Shown one piece after another: positions 8,105-15,826 of a stretch of 44,379 nucleotides of DNA (positions are counted from its first letter, which is position 1; every line of letters begins with the position of its first letter). A program made the position numbers and the translations under genes. Below the pieces are notes generated by a model. The model was not told the DNA's origin, ran no database searches, and saw nothing but the letters and a program-made list of their open reading frames with translations. Source of the DNA: Pseudomonadota bacterium (lineage in GTDB: Bacteria; Pseudomonadota; Gammaproteobacteria; Xanthomonadales; Xanthomonadaceae); contig JAEWOJ010000143.1 of assembly GCA_023399815.1 (NCBI GenBank), positions 1 through 44,379 of the forward strand, written 5' to 3'.

Positions 8105-8134
8105 TTGTGCGTCGCCTTTGCGTTCAGCTAAACT
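8105..8134 (+). promoter_or_regulatory. Probable promoter of petABC
   Basis: TTGTGC (8105-8110) and TAAACT (8129-8134) are separated by 18 bases, about 80 bases before the petA start. Spacing and position fit a sigma-70 promoter. No regulator site is recognised. Confidence 0.45.
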
Positions 8135-8216
8135 CGGGGGAGATTCGATTCTGAGCGGTCTGGTTTCGCCAGGCCGCGGGCAGCCGCAAGCCACCTAATC
8201 AATATCGGAGTGCCGG

Positions 8217-8837
8217 ATGGCCAACGATGGGGTAAACGATCCAGTCAATGCCGGACGCCGGCGGTTTCTGACAGCAACCACGGCCGTGGTTGGAGCAGTG
8301 GGAGCCGGTTTCGCAGCAGTTCCTTTCATCAAGTCGTGGAATCCCAGCGCCCGTGCCCAGTTGGCCGGCGCGCCGATCACCGCCGACATCAGCGCCCTGC
8401 AGGAAGGCCAGCGCCTGATCCTGGAATGGCGCGGCCAGCCGATCTGGATCGTCAAGCGTTCCAAGGCGGTGCTGGAAGCCTTGCCGACGCTGGATCCGCG
8501 CCTGCGCGATCCAATGTCCGAGAACCTCGATCAACAGCCGGCCTACGTGCGCAAGGCCAACCCGGAGCTGCGCTCGATCAAGCCGGAAATCTCGGTGCTG
8601 GTCGGCCTGTGCACCCACCTGGGCTGCTCGCCGGAAATGGCCGCCGAGATCAAGCCCGAGCCCTACGACCCGGAATGGAAGGGCGGCTATTTCTGCCCTT
8701 GCCACAAGTCGCGCTTCGACATGGCCGGACGCGTGTTCCAGGGCGTGCCGGCGCCGACCAACCTGGTCGTGCCGCCACATCACTACGCCGACGACAACAC
8801 CATCATCATCGGCGTCGATCCTCAGGGGGCGGCATAA
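8217..8837 (+). CDS. petA: Ubiquinol-cytochrome c reductase iron-sulfur subunit (Rieske protein)
   Basis: 206 aa. It is the Rieske subunit of the cytochrome bc1 complex, passing electrons from ubiquinol to cytochrome c1. The N-terminus carries a Tat-like RRRFL before the single membrane anchor (residues about 15-38). The cluster-binding boxes are CTHLGC (around residue 130) and CPCHKSRFD (around 160), giving two Cys and two His ligands and the structural disulfide Cys pair. It is the first gene of petABC, with three bases between its stop codon and the petB start. A weak Shine-Dalgarno CGGAG precedes the ATG. Confidence 0.98.
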   Translation: MANDGVNDPVNAGRRRFLTATTAVVGAVGAGFAAVPFIKSWNPSARAQLAGAPITADISALQEGQRLILEWRGQPIWIVKRSKAVLEALPTLDPRLRDPMSENLDQQPAYVRKANPELRSIKPEISVLVGLCTHLGCSPEMAAEIKPEPYDPEWKGGYFCPCHKSRFDMAGRVFQGVPAPTNLVVPPHHYADDNTIIIGVDPQGAA

Positions 8838-8839
8838 TC

Positions 8840-10102
8840 ATGGCTGACAACATCCTCGTTCGCGTCGCCAATGGCGTGATGGGCTGGGTCAACGACCGCG
8901 CCCCGGCGCTGATGCCGATGTACCGGAAGCACATGTCCGAGTACTACGCGCCGAAGAACTTCAACATCTGGTACATCTTCGGCGTGCTGTCGATGGTGGT
9001 GCTGGTCAACCAGATCGTCACCGGCATCTTCCTGACGATGCACTACAAGACCAGCGCGGCGGAAGCCTTCGCCTCGGTCGAGTACATCATGCGCGACGTC
9101 GAGTGGGGCTGGCTGATCCGCTACATGCACAGCACCGGCGCCTCGCTGTTCTTCATCGTCGTCTACCTGCACATGTTCCGCGGCCTGATGTACGGCTCCT
9201 ACAAGAAGCCGCGCGAGCTGGTGTGGATCCTGGGCATGCTGATCTACCTGGCGCTGATGGCCGAAGCCTTCATGGGCTACGTGCTGCCGTGGGGCCAGAT
9301 GTCGTTCTGGGGCGCGAAGGTCATCATCTCGCTGTTCGGCGCCATCCCGGTGATCGGCGGCGGCCTGACCGAGTGGATCATGGGCGACTACCTGCCGTCC
9401 GACGCCACGCTGAACCGCTTCTTCGCCCTGCACGTGATCGCGGTGCCGCTGGTGCTGCTGCTGCTCGTCGTGCTGCACCTGGGCGCGCTGCACGAAGTGG
9501 GTTCCAACAACCCCGACGGCGTGGAGATCAAGAAGGGACCGAAGGGCAACCGCTGGTCGCCGACCGCGCCGACCGACGGCGTACCGTTCCATCCGTACTA
9601 CACGGTGAAGGACACCTTCTACGTGTTCGCGATGATGGTCATCGCCGCCTTCATCATCTTCTTCGCCCCGGCGTTCGGCGGCTGGTTCCTCGAGCACGAC
9701 AACTTCACCGAGGCCAACCGCCTGGTCACGCCCGAGCACATCAAGCCGGTGTGGTACTACACCCCGTACTACGCGATGCTGCGCGTGATCCCGCACAAGC
9801 TGAGCGGCGTGATGGTGATGTTCGGCGCGATCGCGATCCTGTTCGCGGTGCCGTGGCTGGACCGCGCCAAGGCCAAGTCCTACCGCTACCGCGGCCTGCT
9901 CTCGAAGCTGCTGCTGTTCGGCTTCGCCATCAGCTTCGTGTGGCTGGGCAAGATCGGCGCCGGCCCGGGTACCGACCCGGTGGAGACCATCATCGGCCGC
10001 TTCCTGACCGCGTACTACTTCCTCTTCTTCCTGACCATGCCAGTGTGGACCAAGCTGGACAAGACCAAGCCGGTGCCGGAGCGGGTGACGACGCATGACT
10101 AA
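8840..10102 (+). CDS. petB: Cytochrome b of the bc1 complex
   Basis: 420 aa, the quinone-binding, di-haem core of complex III in the inner membrane. Start ATG 8840 follows petA immediately; the frame is open upstream but that part is the petA region. Helix B has RYMHSTGASLFFIVVYLHM with the first His pair. Helix D has FALHVIAVPLVLLLLVVLHL with the second pair. A PEW-like quinol motif falls in the region that reads HIKPVWYYTPYYAML, with the Pro and Trp-Tyr elements conserved. At least eight hydrophobic segments are seen. It overlaps petC by 8 bases. Confidence 0.98.
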   Translation: MADNILVRVANGVMGWVNDRAPALMPMYRKHMSEYYAPKNFNIWYIFGVLSMVVLVNQIVTGIFLTMHYKTSAAEAFASVEYIMRDVEWGWLIRYMHSTGASLFFIVVYLHMFRGLMYGSYKKPRELVWILGMLIYLALMAEAFMGYVLPWGQMSFWGAKVIISLFGAIPVIGGGLTEWIMGDYLPSDATLNRFFALHVIAVPLVLLLLVVLHLGALHEVGSNNPDGVEIKKGPKGNRWSPTAPTDGVPFHPYYTVKDTFYVFAMMVIAAFIIFFAPAFGGWFLEHDNFTEANRLVTPEHIKPVWYYTPYYAMLRVIPHKLSGVMVMFGAIAILFAVPWLDRAKAKSYRYRGLLSKLLLFGFAISFVWLGKIGAGPGTDPVETIIGRFLTAYYFLFFLTMPVWTKLDKTKPVPERVTTHD

Positions 10103-10838
10103 GAAATGGACTGCCTTGCTGGCAACGGCCACCGCCGCGCTCCTGTTTTCCGCGGCTGCGCTGGCCTCCTCGGGCGGGGCCCTGCAGCAGGCGGGCAACG
10201 ACCTGACCGACCAGGCGTCGCTGCAGCGCGGTGCCCAGGCCTACATGAACTACTGCTCCGGTTGCCACTCGCTGAAGTACCTGCGCTATTCGCGCATGGC
10301 CTCGGACCTGGGGCTGAGCGAGCAGCAGGTGATGGACAACCTCAACTTCACCGGCGCCAAGTTCGGCGAGCAGATCCAGGTCGCCATGACCAAGGAGGAG
10401 GGCGACAAGTGGTTCGGCAAGATGCCGCCGGACCTGAGCCTGATCGCGCGCGTGCGCGGCACCGACTGGATCTATACCTACCTCAAGTCGTTCTACATGG
10501 ACGAGACGCGGCCGCTGGGCTGGAACAACAAGCTGTTCCCGAACGCGTCCATGCCCAACCCGCTGTGGGAGCTGCAGGGCCTGCAGCACGCCGAGTTCGG
10601 CGAACCCGACGTGGCCGGCGAGCGCCACCCGGAACGGCTGGTGGTGACCAGCCCCGGCCGGCTGAAGCCAGCGGAGTTCGACCGGACCGTCCGCGACATC
10701 ACCAACTTCCTCGAGTACGCCGGCGAGCCGGCCGTGCTCAAGCGCCAGAGCATGGGCGTGTGGGTGGTGCTGTTCCTGGCGCTGCTCTCGTTCCTGGCCT
10801 ACCTGCTCAAGAACGAGTACTGGAAAGACGTGCATTGA
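10095..10838 (+). CDS. petC: Cytochrome c1
   Basis: 247 aa. A cleavable signal peptide (residues 1-24, ending SAAALA) exports the protein. The haem c site is CSGCH, within MNYCSGCHSLKYLRYSRMA. The distal Met ligand is probably in the KLFPNASMPNPLWELQG region. A C-terminal membrane anchor (WVVLFLALLSFLAYLL) is followed by a short basic-acidic tail. It accepts electrons from the Rieske centre and passes them to soluble or membrane cytochrome c. It is the last gene of petABC and is followed by an intrinsic terminator. Confidence 0.98.
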   Translation: MTKKWTALLATATAALLFSAAALASSGGALQQAGNDLTDQASLQRGAQAYMNYCSGCHSLKYLRYSRMASDLGLSEQQVMDNLNFTGAKFGEQIQVAMTKEEGDKWFGKMPPDLSLIARVRGTDWIYTYLKSFYMDETRPLGWNNKLFPNASMPNPLWELQGLQHAEFGEPDVAGERHPERLVVTSPGRLKPAEFDRTVRDITNFLEYAGEPAVLKRQSMGVWVVLFLALLSFLAYLLKNEYWKDVH

Positions 10839-10859
10839 GAATGGGTGTGCCCCTGGACG

Positions 10860-10891
10860 GGGGCGGTAGGCAGTTGGCATCCGCCCCTTTT
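10860..10891 (+). terminator. Intrinsic terminator after petABC
   Basis: GGGGCGG (10860-10866) and CCGCCCC (10881-10887) form a 7-bp GC stem with a 14-base loop, followed by four T. It lies 22 bases after the petC stop. Confidence 0.7.
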
Positions 10892-10981
10892 CGATAGCAC
10901 ACTCAGGGATCGTGGCGATCCGCGGGCACTGGGCCCGCGGCGCCGTAAGGCTGGCGGATTCCGGCCCTTGGAGAGCCCTTG

Positions 10982-11617
10982 ATGGCGGCGAGTGTGCGCA
11001 TGCGAAATACCCTGACGTTGTTCTCGGCCAATGACGATGTCCTGTGCCACCGGGTGCGGCTGGTGCTGGCCGCGAAGGGCGTCACCTACGATCTGGTGCC
11101 GGTCGACCCGCAGAATCCGCCGGAAGACCTCATCGACCTCAATCCCTACCATTCGGTGCCGACCCTGGTCGAGCGCGAGCTGGTGCTCTATGCCGCCTCG
11201 GTGGTCAGCGAGTACCTGGACGAGCGTTACCCGCACCCGCCGCTGATGCCGGTGGACCCGCTGTCGCGGGCGCGGCTGCGCCTGGCGATGCTGCGCATCG
11301 AACATGACTGGGTGCCGCAGGTGCAGGCGATCCAGCTGGGCAACAAGACCCAGGCCGAGGCGGCGCGCAAGCGCCTGAAGGAACTGGTGGCGCAGTCGGT
11401 GCCGCTGTTCAAGGCGTCCAAGTTCTTCCTCAACCCGGAAATGAGCCTGGCCGACTGCGCGATGGCGCCGATCATCTGGCGGCTGGATGCGCTGGGCATT
11501 CCGCTGCCCAAGGATGGCAAGGCCATCGAGGACTACGGCAACCGCATCTTCCGCAACCCGGGTTTCATCCGCAGCCTCACCGACCAGGAGAAGAAGCTGC
11601 GCGAGCTGCCGGCCTGA
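10982..11617 (+). CDS. sspA: Stringent starvation protein A homologue
   Basis: 211 aa with a GST fold: a thioredoxin-like N-terminal domain (LTLFSANDDVLCHRVRLVL) and an all-helical C-terminal domain. SspA binds RNA polymerase in E. coli and alters promoter choice under starvation; it has no glutathione-transferase activity there. GGAG eleven bases upstream supports ATG 10982. ATG 11000 (MRNTLTLF) and a TTG at 10979 are alternatives. A strong hairpin, CCGCGGGC with GCCCGCGG (10920-10940), lies in the leader. sspB follows 79 bases downstream, the usual pairing, with a perfect palindrome in the gap. Confidence 0.94.
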   Translation: MAASVRMRNTLTLFSANDDVLCHRVRLVLAAKGVTYDLVPVDPQNPPEDLIDLNPYHSVPTLVERELVLYAASVVSEYLDERYPHPPLMPVDPLSRARLRLAMLRIEHDWVPQVQAIQLGNKTQAEAARKRLKELVAQSVPLFKASKFFLNPEMSLADCAMAPIIWRLDALGIPLPKDGKAIEDYGNRIFRNPGFIRSLTDQEKKLRELPA

Positions 11618-11643
11618 GCGTTGCCGGCTGTATGCAGACTTAT

Positions 11644-11669
11644 CGATCACCGCCCGCGGGCGGTGATCG
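11644..11669. repeat. 26-bp perfect palindrome between sspA and sspB
   Basis: The arm CGATCACCGCCCG is followed immediately by its exact reverse complement, with no spacer. As RNA it can form a hairpin with a minimal loop, but no T-run follows on either side, so it is not a standard terminator. It lies 26 bases after the sspA stop and 27 bases before the sspB start, so it could be an operator, an mRNA processing or stability element, or a Rho-independent pause site. Confidence 0.75.
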
Positions 11670-11696
11670 CGCGTCGATGCCGCGTACACTTGTCCC

Positions 11697-12134
11697 ATGA
11701 GTGAAGAATCTTTCCGCATGAGCAGCCACCGCCCGTACCTGTTGCGGGCGCTGGTGGAGTGGATCAACGACAACGGCATGACCCCGCACATCATGGTCGA
11801 TGCCGGCGTGCCGGGCGTGCAGGTGCCGGCCAGCGCGGTCAAGGACGAACGGGTCGTGCTCAACATCGCCGAACGCGCGGTGATGCGGCTGCATGTCGAC
11901 AACGAGGCGGTGAGCTTTACCGCGCGCTTCTCCGGCGTCAGCTTCCCGGTACACGTGCCGATCGCGGCGGTGCTGGCGGTGTACGCGCGCGAGACCGGGC
12001 AGGGCATGGCGCTGCCCGACGACATTCCTGGCACGGATGGCCCGGAGCCGAACGACGACGATACGCCGCCCAGCGCGCCACCGGAACCGCCGCAGCCTTC
12101 GGGCAAGCGCCCGTTCCTGCGGGTGGTGAAGTAA
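11697..12134 (+). CDS. sspB: ClpXP protease specificity-enhancing factor SspB
   Basis: 145 aa. The first ~110 residues are the SspB substrate-binding domain: RPYLLRALVEWINDNGMTPHI, VVLNIAERAV and FTARFSGVSFPVHVPIAAVLAVYARE. An acidic Pro-rich linker (about 112-134) and a short conserved C-terminal tail, RPFLRVVK, follow; such tails dock on the ClpX N-domain in E. coli. SspB captures ssrA-tagged and other substrates and delivers them to ClpXP. The gene follows sspA as in most gammaproteobacteria. An internal ATG at 11718 (MSSHRPYLL) is a possible alternative start. Confidence 0.95.
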   Translation: MSEESFRMSSHRPYLLRALVEWINDNGMTPHIMVDAGVPGVQVPASAVKDERVVLNIAERAVMRLHVDNEAVSFTARFSGVSFPVHVPIAAVLAVYARETGQGMALPDDIPGTDGPEPNDDDTPPSAPPEPPQPSGKRPFLRVVK

Positions 12135-12140
12135 CCCGCA

Positions 12141-12164
12141 CCGCCGCCGCAGGGCGGCGGTTTT
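12141..12164 (+). terminator. Intrinsic terminator after sspB
   Basis: CCGCCGCC (12141-12148), a four-base loop and GGCGGCGG (12153-12160) are followed by TTTT, starting 7 bases after the sspB stop. Confidence 0.85.
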
Positions 12165-12212
12165 CGTTGGCGCGCGCGCCGTGCGCCTGCACTGGCGGGG
12201 ACGCGTCCGACG

Positions 12213-12563
12213 TCAGATGTCCTCGGCCTCGTCGGTACGCGGCTGCAGCGTGCTGATCCGCGCGGTGGCCGGGCCGATGAATGACACCAGCTGCTTGCCG
12301 CGAAGCACCATGCGCCCGCTGTGGCGCTCGACGCCGTCGTAGGAATAGTCGAAGCGGAAGGTGCGCTCGAAGCCTAGCCAGCCGTTGGGCAGCCGGCACA
12401 GGCGCAGCCCGATCGCGTGCACGCTCTGGTCCAGCCACTGCACGTCGGCGGCCTGGCAGGCATTGCGGCCAAGCGCGGTGGCACGTTCAGCCGCCGCCCG
12501 GGACGCATCCCAGAAGGCATAGGCGAGGGCGCCGAGGATCATCAGGAGCAACAGGCTGGGCAT
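12213..12563 (-). CDS. DUF3301 family protein
   Basis: 116 aa. One N-terminal hydrophobic segment (LLLLMILGALAYAFWDAS) is followed by a soluble domain with the family pattern: CQAADVQWLDQSVHAIGLRL, then RTFRFDYSYDGVERHSGRMVLRGKQL read in two blocks. The family is widespread in gammaproteobacteria and its function is unknown; the layout predicts an inner-membrane anchored protein. The gene is convergent with sspB. Upstream of it lies the long repeat array, so no partner gene can be inferred. Confidence 0.85.
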   Translation of the reverse strand: MPSLLLLMILGALAYAFWDASRAAAERATALGRNACQAADVQWLDQSVHAIGLRLCRLPNGWLGFERTFRFDYSYDGVERHSGRMVLRGKQLVSFIGPATARISTLQPRTDEAEDI

Positions 12564-12627
12564 GCGGTCGTTTCAGGTGGTGGCGGGTTGAAGCATAGCC
12601 GCCCGCCGCCTGCGATGGTTGGCCCGG

Positions 12628-13113
12628 CTTTTCCCTTCTCCCTGCGGGAGGAGGTGGCGCGAAGCGCCGGATGAGGGTGCGGGCGAAGCCTCGTGCAACC
12701 GGACATCGCGAGGGCTTCGCCCCTTGCCCTCACCCCAACCCCACAACCCGTGGGAGAGGGGCTTCATTGCATACGTGACGCCTGATCGGTGCAGGAGGCT
12801 TTTCCCTTCTCCCTCTGGGAGAAGGTGCCCCGAAGGGGCGGATGAGGGTGCGGGCGAAGCCTCGTGCAACCGGACATCGCGAGGGCTTCGCCTCCGTGCC
12901 CTCACCCCAACCCCTCTCCCGGTGGGAGCGGGGCTTCATTGCATACGTGACGCCTGATCGACGCAGGAGGCTTTTCCCTTCTCCCTCTGGGAGAAGGTGG
13001 CGCGAAGGGGCGGATGAGGGTGTGGGCGAAGCCTCGTGCAGCCAGACATCGCGAGGGCTTCGCCTCCGTGCCCTCACCCCAACCCCTCTCCCGTAGGGAG
13101 AGGAGCTTCATCG
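12628..13113 (+). repeat. Tandem array of three ~171-bp palindromic repeat units
   Basis: Units start with CTTTTCCCTTCTCCCT at 12628, 12799 and 12971, giving periods of 171 and 172. Each unit holds an outer hairpin (CTTCTCCC with GGGAGAAGG in units 2 and 3), GGATGAGGGTG, an inner inverted pair (GCGAAGCCTCG and CGAGGGCTTCGC), CCCTCACCCCAACCCC and a final hairpin near GGGAGAGGGGCTTCAT. The linker containing CATACGTGACGCCTGATCG is shared by the first two junctions, so the array grew by tandem duplication of element plus linker. Related single copies lie at 4010-4140 (inverted) and 40350-40474. No gene is seen from 12564 to 13136; this array fills most of it. Small reading frames here encode low-complexity Pro/Arg peptides and are not credible. 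Confidence 0.85.
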
Positions 13114-13136
13114 AGCATGGCTGCCATCGGACCAGG

Positions 13137-14060
13137 TCATGGTCCCTGCCGTGACGCTTCGCTCGATGCGGGGACGGACAATTTCAGCAGCGCGGCCCAG
13201 TCCTGCCGGTTGAAGTCGCATTCCTCTTCCCGGCCGGGCGAGCAGCCCGGCTCCACCGATGACGGCGGCTGGCCGGCTTCCGCTGGCGGCGGCACGACGA
13301 TGCGGCCGGTGCGGTCCAGCGGCAGCTTGCGCATGACCACCGCGTTGGCGACATTGCCGCCGATCAGGTACAGCGTCTGGTCGCCGCCGACGTTGGCGGC
13401 CACGACCACCTCGCAATGCGACTTCCAGCGGTCGGCGTTGCCCGTATCCAGCGCCTGCAGCAGGCCGCCGTAGCTGAGCGGCCTGCTGCGGTCGCGCAGG
13501 AAACAGAGCAGGTCGCCGGGCGCCGGCTTGTCCAGCCTCGGGTCGGCCAGCCGGTAGGGCGTGGCGGCATCGCCGCCGCGGTGGGCGGCGCGGATGTAGT
13601 CGATGTGCCGCGGCGAACGGACGAAGCCGGGCACGCCGGCGCGGGTCATGACCCAGGAAACGAACGCGGCCGACCACGGGTTGTCGATCAGGAACGCGCG
13701 GCAGTCGCTGTCGGTCATGCGCCCGCCGGGCAGGGCCAGGCAACTCTGCGCGCCGGGCAGGGCGGCCATCGGCGACAGGGTGCCGCTCTCACGCCAGTAT
13801 CCGGCCACGCGCTGCCAGGCGACCAGGCCATCGTCGGCAAGGCTGCCGCTCTCGGCCTCGGTGATGGTCAGACTGGCGAGGCGCCCGTCGCGGTCGATGA
13901 AGGGGCGGTACCAGAGACGATGTTCGCCGCAGGCGGCACGGACGATGGCCTTGGCGGTCTCGCCCACGCCGTAGCGCGGCGGAATGTCGCAGACCTCAAC
14001 CGCGACGGCGGAGAAGGCGGGCAGCGACAGGGCGCAGCAGAACAGAAATCGGTGGACCAC
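13137..14060 (-). CDS. DUF2272 domain protein, secreted
   Basis: 307 aa with a signal peptide (residues 1-20, LPAFSAVAVE). The DUF2272 domain spans about residues 60-240. Conserved-looking blocks are NPWSAAFVSWVMTRAGVPGF, HIDYIRAAH, PAPGDLLCFLR and SHCEVVVAANVGGDQTLYLIGGN. The order (WSAAFVSWV helix, PGDL strand turn, H-C-E-V-V strand) recalls NlpC/P60 or CHAP-like cell-wall hydrolase folds, but I cannot name a catalytic triad with confidence. It lies 61 bases downstream of nadC on the same strand and may be cotranscribed. Its C-terminus (FNRQDWAALLKLSV) is followed by the repeat array. Confidence 0.75.
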   Translation of the reverse strand: MVHRFLFCCALSLPAFSAVAVEVCDIPPRYGVGETAKAIVRAACGEHRLWYRPFIDRDGRLASLTITEAESGSLADDGLVAWQRVAGYWRESGTLSPMAALPGAQSCLALPGGRMTDSDCRAFLIDNPWSAAFVSWVMTRAGVPGFVRSPRHIDYIRAAHRGGDAATPYRLADPRLDKPAPGDLLCFLRDRSRPLSYGGLLQALDTGNADRWKSHCEVVVAANVGGDQTLYLIGGNVANAVVMRKLPLDRTGRIVVPPPAEAGQPPSSVEPGCSPGREEECDFNRQDWAALLKLSVPASSEASRQGP

Positions 14061-14121
14061 GTCGGGCTCCCCTCGGGCTTGGGGCGAGCCTCGCAGAGCC
14101 GGCCGTGGCCGTGCCGTGAAA

Positions 14122-14994
14122 TCAGCCCGGCGACGGGCCCAGTTTCAGCGACAGGTCGATGGCCTGCACGTGCTTGGTCAGCCCGCCGATGGAAATGCAG
14201 TCCACGCCGTCCTCGGCGATCGCGCGCAGGCCGTCCAGCCCGACGCTGCCGGAGACTTCCAGCGGAACGCGCTTCCCGGGAGCCAGGCTGGCGACGATGC
14301 GCACCGCATCGCGGCGCATGGCCGGGGTGAAGTCGTCGATCAGGATGCGCTCGCAGCCGGCAGCCAGGGCTTCCTCCAGCTGCGGCAGGTCCTCGACCTC
14401 GACCACCAGCGGCAGGCCGGGCTGCTGCGCGCGCGCGGCCCGTACCGCGGCGGTGAGCGAGCCGGCGGCGCGGATGTGGTTTTCCTTGAGCATCACCATG
14501 TCGAACAGACCGATGCGATGGTTGTCGCCGCCACCGCAGCGCACCGCGTACTTCTGCGCCAGGCGCAGGCCGGGCAGGGTCTTGCGGGTGTCGAGGATGC
14601 GCGCTCCGGTGCCGGCCACGGCCGCGACGTAGCGCGCGGTGGTGGTGGCGGTTGCCGACAGCGTCTGCAGGAAGTTCAGCGACGTGCGCTCGGCGCTGAC
14701 CAGCGCACGGCTGCGGCCGTGCAGGGTGGCCAGCACGGTGCCGGCGCCTACGCGTTCGCCTTCCCGTACCCGCCAGTCGATCCGCACCTGCGGGTCGAGC
14801 GCGCGATGGGTGGCGTCGAACCACGGCCGGCCGGCGATCACCGCATCCTCTTTGCACAGCAGGTAGGCGCTGTCGGCGGTGTCGGGCAGCAACGCGGCGG
14901 TGACGTCGCCGCTGCCGATGTCCTCGGCCAGGGCGCGGGCGACGTCGGTGTCGATCTGCTCCTGCGGCGGAGCGGCCGGCGGCTGCGGCAGCAT
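14122..14994 (-). CDS. nadC: Nicotinate-nucleotide pyrophosphorylase (carboxylating)
   Basis: 290 aa. It converts quinolinate and PRPP to nicotinate mononucleotide, CO2 and PPi in de novo NAD synthesis. The N-terminal part contains LAEDIGSGDVTAALLP. The barrel contains the active-site blocks SAERTSLNFLQTLS, ILDTRKTLPGLRLAQKYAVR, CGGGDNHRIGLFDMVMLKENHI and the phosphate loop region LEVSGSVGLDGL. The length matches the family (about 280-300). The start codon overlaps the stop of the upstream Trm112-like gene by one base, indicating cotranscription. nadA and nadB are not in the window. Confidence 0.97.
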   Translation of the reverse strand: MLPQPPAAPPQEQIDTDVARALAEDIGSGDVTAALLPDTADSAYLLCKEDAVIAGRPWFDATHRALDPQVRIDWRVREGERVGAGTVLATLHGRSRALVSAERTSLNFLQTLSATATTTARYVAAVAGTGARILDTRKTLPGLRLAQKYAVRCGGGDNHRIGLFDMVMLKENHIRAAGSLTAAVRAARAQQPGLPLVVEVEDLPQLEEALAAGCERILIDDFTPAMRRDAVRIVASLAPGKRVPLEVSGSVGLDGLRAIAEDGVDCISIGGLTKHVQAIDLSLKLGPSPG

Positions 14995-15263
14995 CACTTG
15001 CCCGGGAAGCCGTCGATCTGCGTGGTGGCGATGGCCTCCTCGGCCAGCAGCACCGGAATGCCGTCCTCGACGCGGAACACCTGCCTGCGGTCGCGGGTGA
15101 CCAGCGCCTCGCGCAGCGGTTCGGCCTGCGCGCTGCCATCGGCACGGACCACGCCGCCAGCGGCGATGGCGCAGTTCAGCGCTTCCAGTCCGGCGCTGTC
15201 GAGCAGGGCCAGCGGCTGGCGGGTGTCGGGCGAAACGAGCAGGTCGAGCAGTTTGCGGTCCAT
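14994..15263 (-). CDS. Trm112-like small protein (UPF0434)
   Basis: 89 aa. The N-terminal MDRKLLDLLVSPDTRQPL and the C-terminal FRVEDGIPVLLAEEAI match the Trm112/YcaR fold, where canonical members read LLxCPxCKGPL and IPxMLxDEA. The first Cys is Ser here and the second position is not Cys, so the zinc site of classical members is missing. Function is uncertain: bacterial members are thought to be small activators or chaperones of other enzymes. It overlaps nadC by one base and is divergent from purE (59 bases apart). Confidence 0.78.
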   Translation of the reverse strand: MDRKLLDLLVSPDTRQPLALLDSAGLEALNCAIAAGGVVRADGSAQAEPLREALVTRDRRQVFRVEDGIPVLLAEEAIATTQIDGFPGK

Positions 15264-15322
15264 CGGGTCGTGGTCTTGCGTGGAAGGCGGCTAGAATACG
15301 TCTTTGCAGCAGGTGACGGCCA

Positions 15323-15826
15323 ATGACCCCCAATTCCTCCGCGCCGCTCGTCGGCATCGTGATGGGTTCCCGTTCCGACTGGGAGACCATGCAGCACGCC
15401 GCCCAGAAGCTCGACGCGCTGGGTGTTCCCTATGAAGTGAAGGTCGTCTCGGCGCACCGCACTCCGGACGTGCTGTTCACCTATGCCGAGGAGGCCGGTC
15501 CGCGCGGGTTGCGCGCGATCATCGCCGGCGCCGGCGGTGCCGCCCACCTGCCGGGCATGATCGCGGCCAAGACCGCAGTGCCGGTGCTGGGCGTGCCGGT
15601 GCAGTCCAAGGCCCTGAACGGCATGGATTCGCTGCTGTCGATCGTGCAGATGCCGGCCGGCATTCCCGTGGCCACGTTCGCCATCGGCAATGCCGGTGCC
15701 TCGAACGCGGCGCTGTTCGCCGCGGCGATGCTGGCGCCGGCGCAGCCGGCCGTCGGCCAGGCGCTGGATGCCTTCCGCGCGCGCCAGACCGCCGATGTGA
15801 TGGCCGCCGACGACCCGCGCCAATGA
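15323..15826 (+). CDS. purE: N5-carboxyaminoimidazole ribonucleotide mutase PurE
   Basis: 167 aa, the usual class I PurE length. Substrate-binding motifs are visible: GIVMGSRSDWETM, VVSAHRTPD, AGAGGAAHLPGM and VQSKALNGMDSLLSIVQMPAGIPV read in two blocks, with the catalytic His in AHRTP and AAHLPG. It isomerises N5-CAIR to CAIR in purine synthesis. The stop overlaps the purK start by four bases (ATGA), so PurK feeds it its substrate. A TAGAAT at 15292-15297 is a plausible -10 element about 25 bases before the start; no good -35 or PurR site is seen. Confidence 0.98.
   Translation: MTPNSSAPLVGIVMGSRSDWETMQHAAQKLDALGVPYEVKVVSAHRTPDVLFTYAEEAGPRGLRAIIAGAGGAAHLPGMIAAKTAVPVLGVPVQSKALNGMDSLLSIVQMPAGIPVATFAIGNAGASNAALFAAAMLAPAQPAVGQALDAFRARQTADVMAADDPRQ

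Noticed and set aside
12573..13096. Several small frames in the repeat array encoding Pro/Arg-rich peptides
   Set aside because: The same peptides appear in every repeat copy in several frames and both strands; they follow from the hairpin sequence, not from coding selection.
12628..13113. CRISPR-like array because of the regular 171-bp period
   Set aside because: The repeated part is the entire unit with only short linkers, there are no unique spacers, and no cas genes are present.
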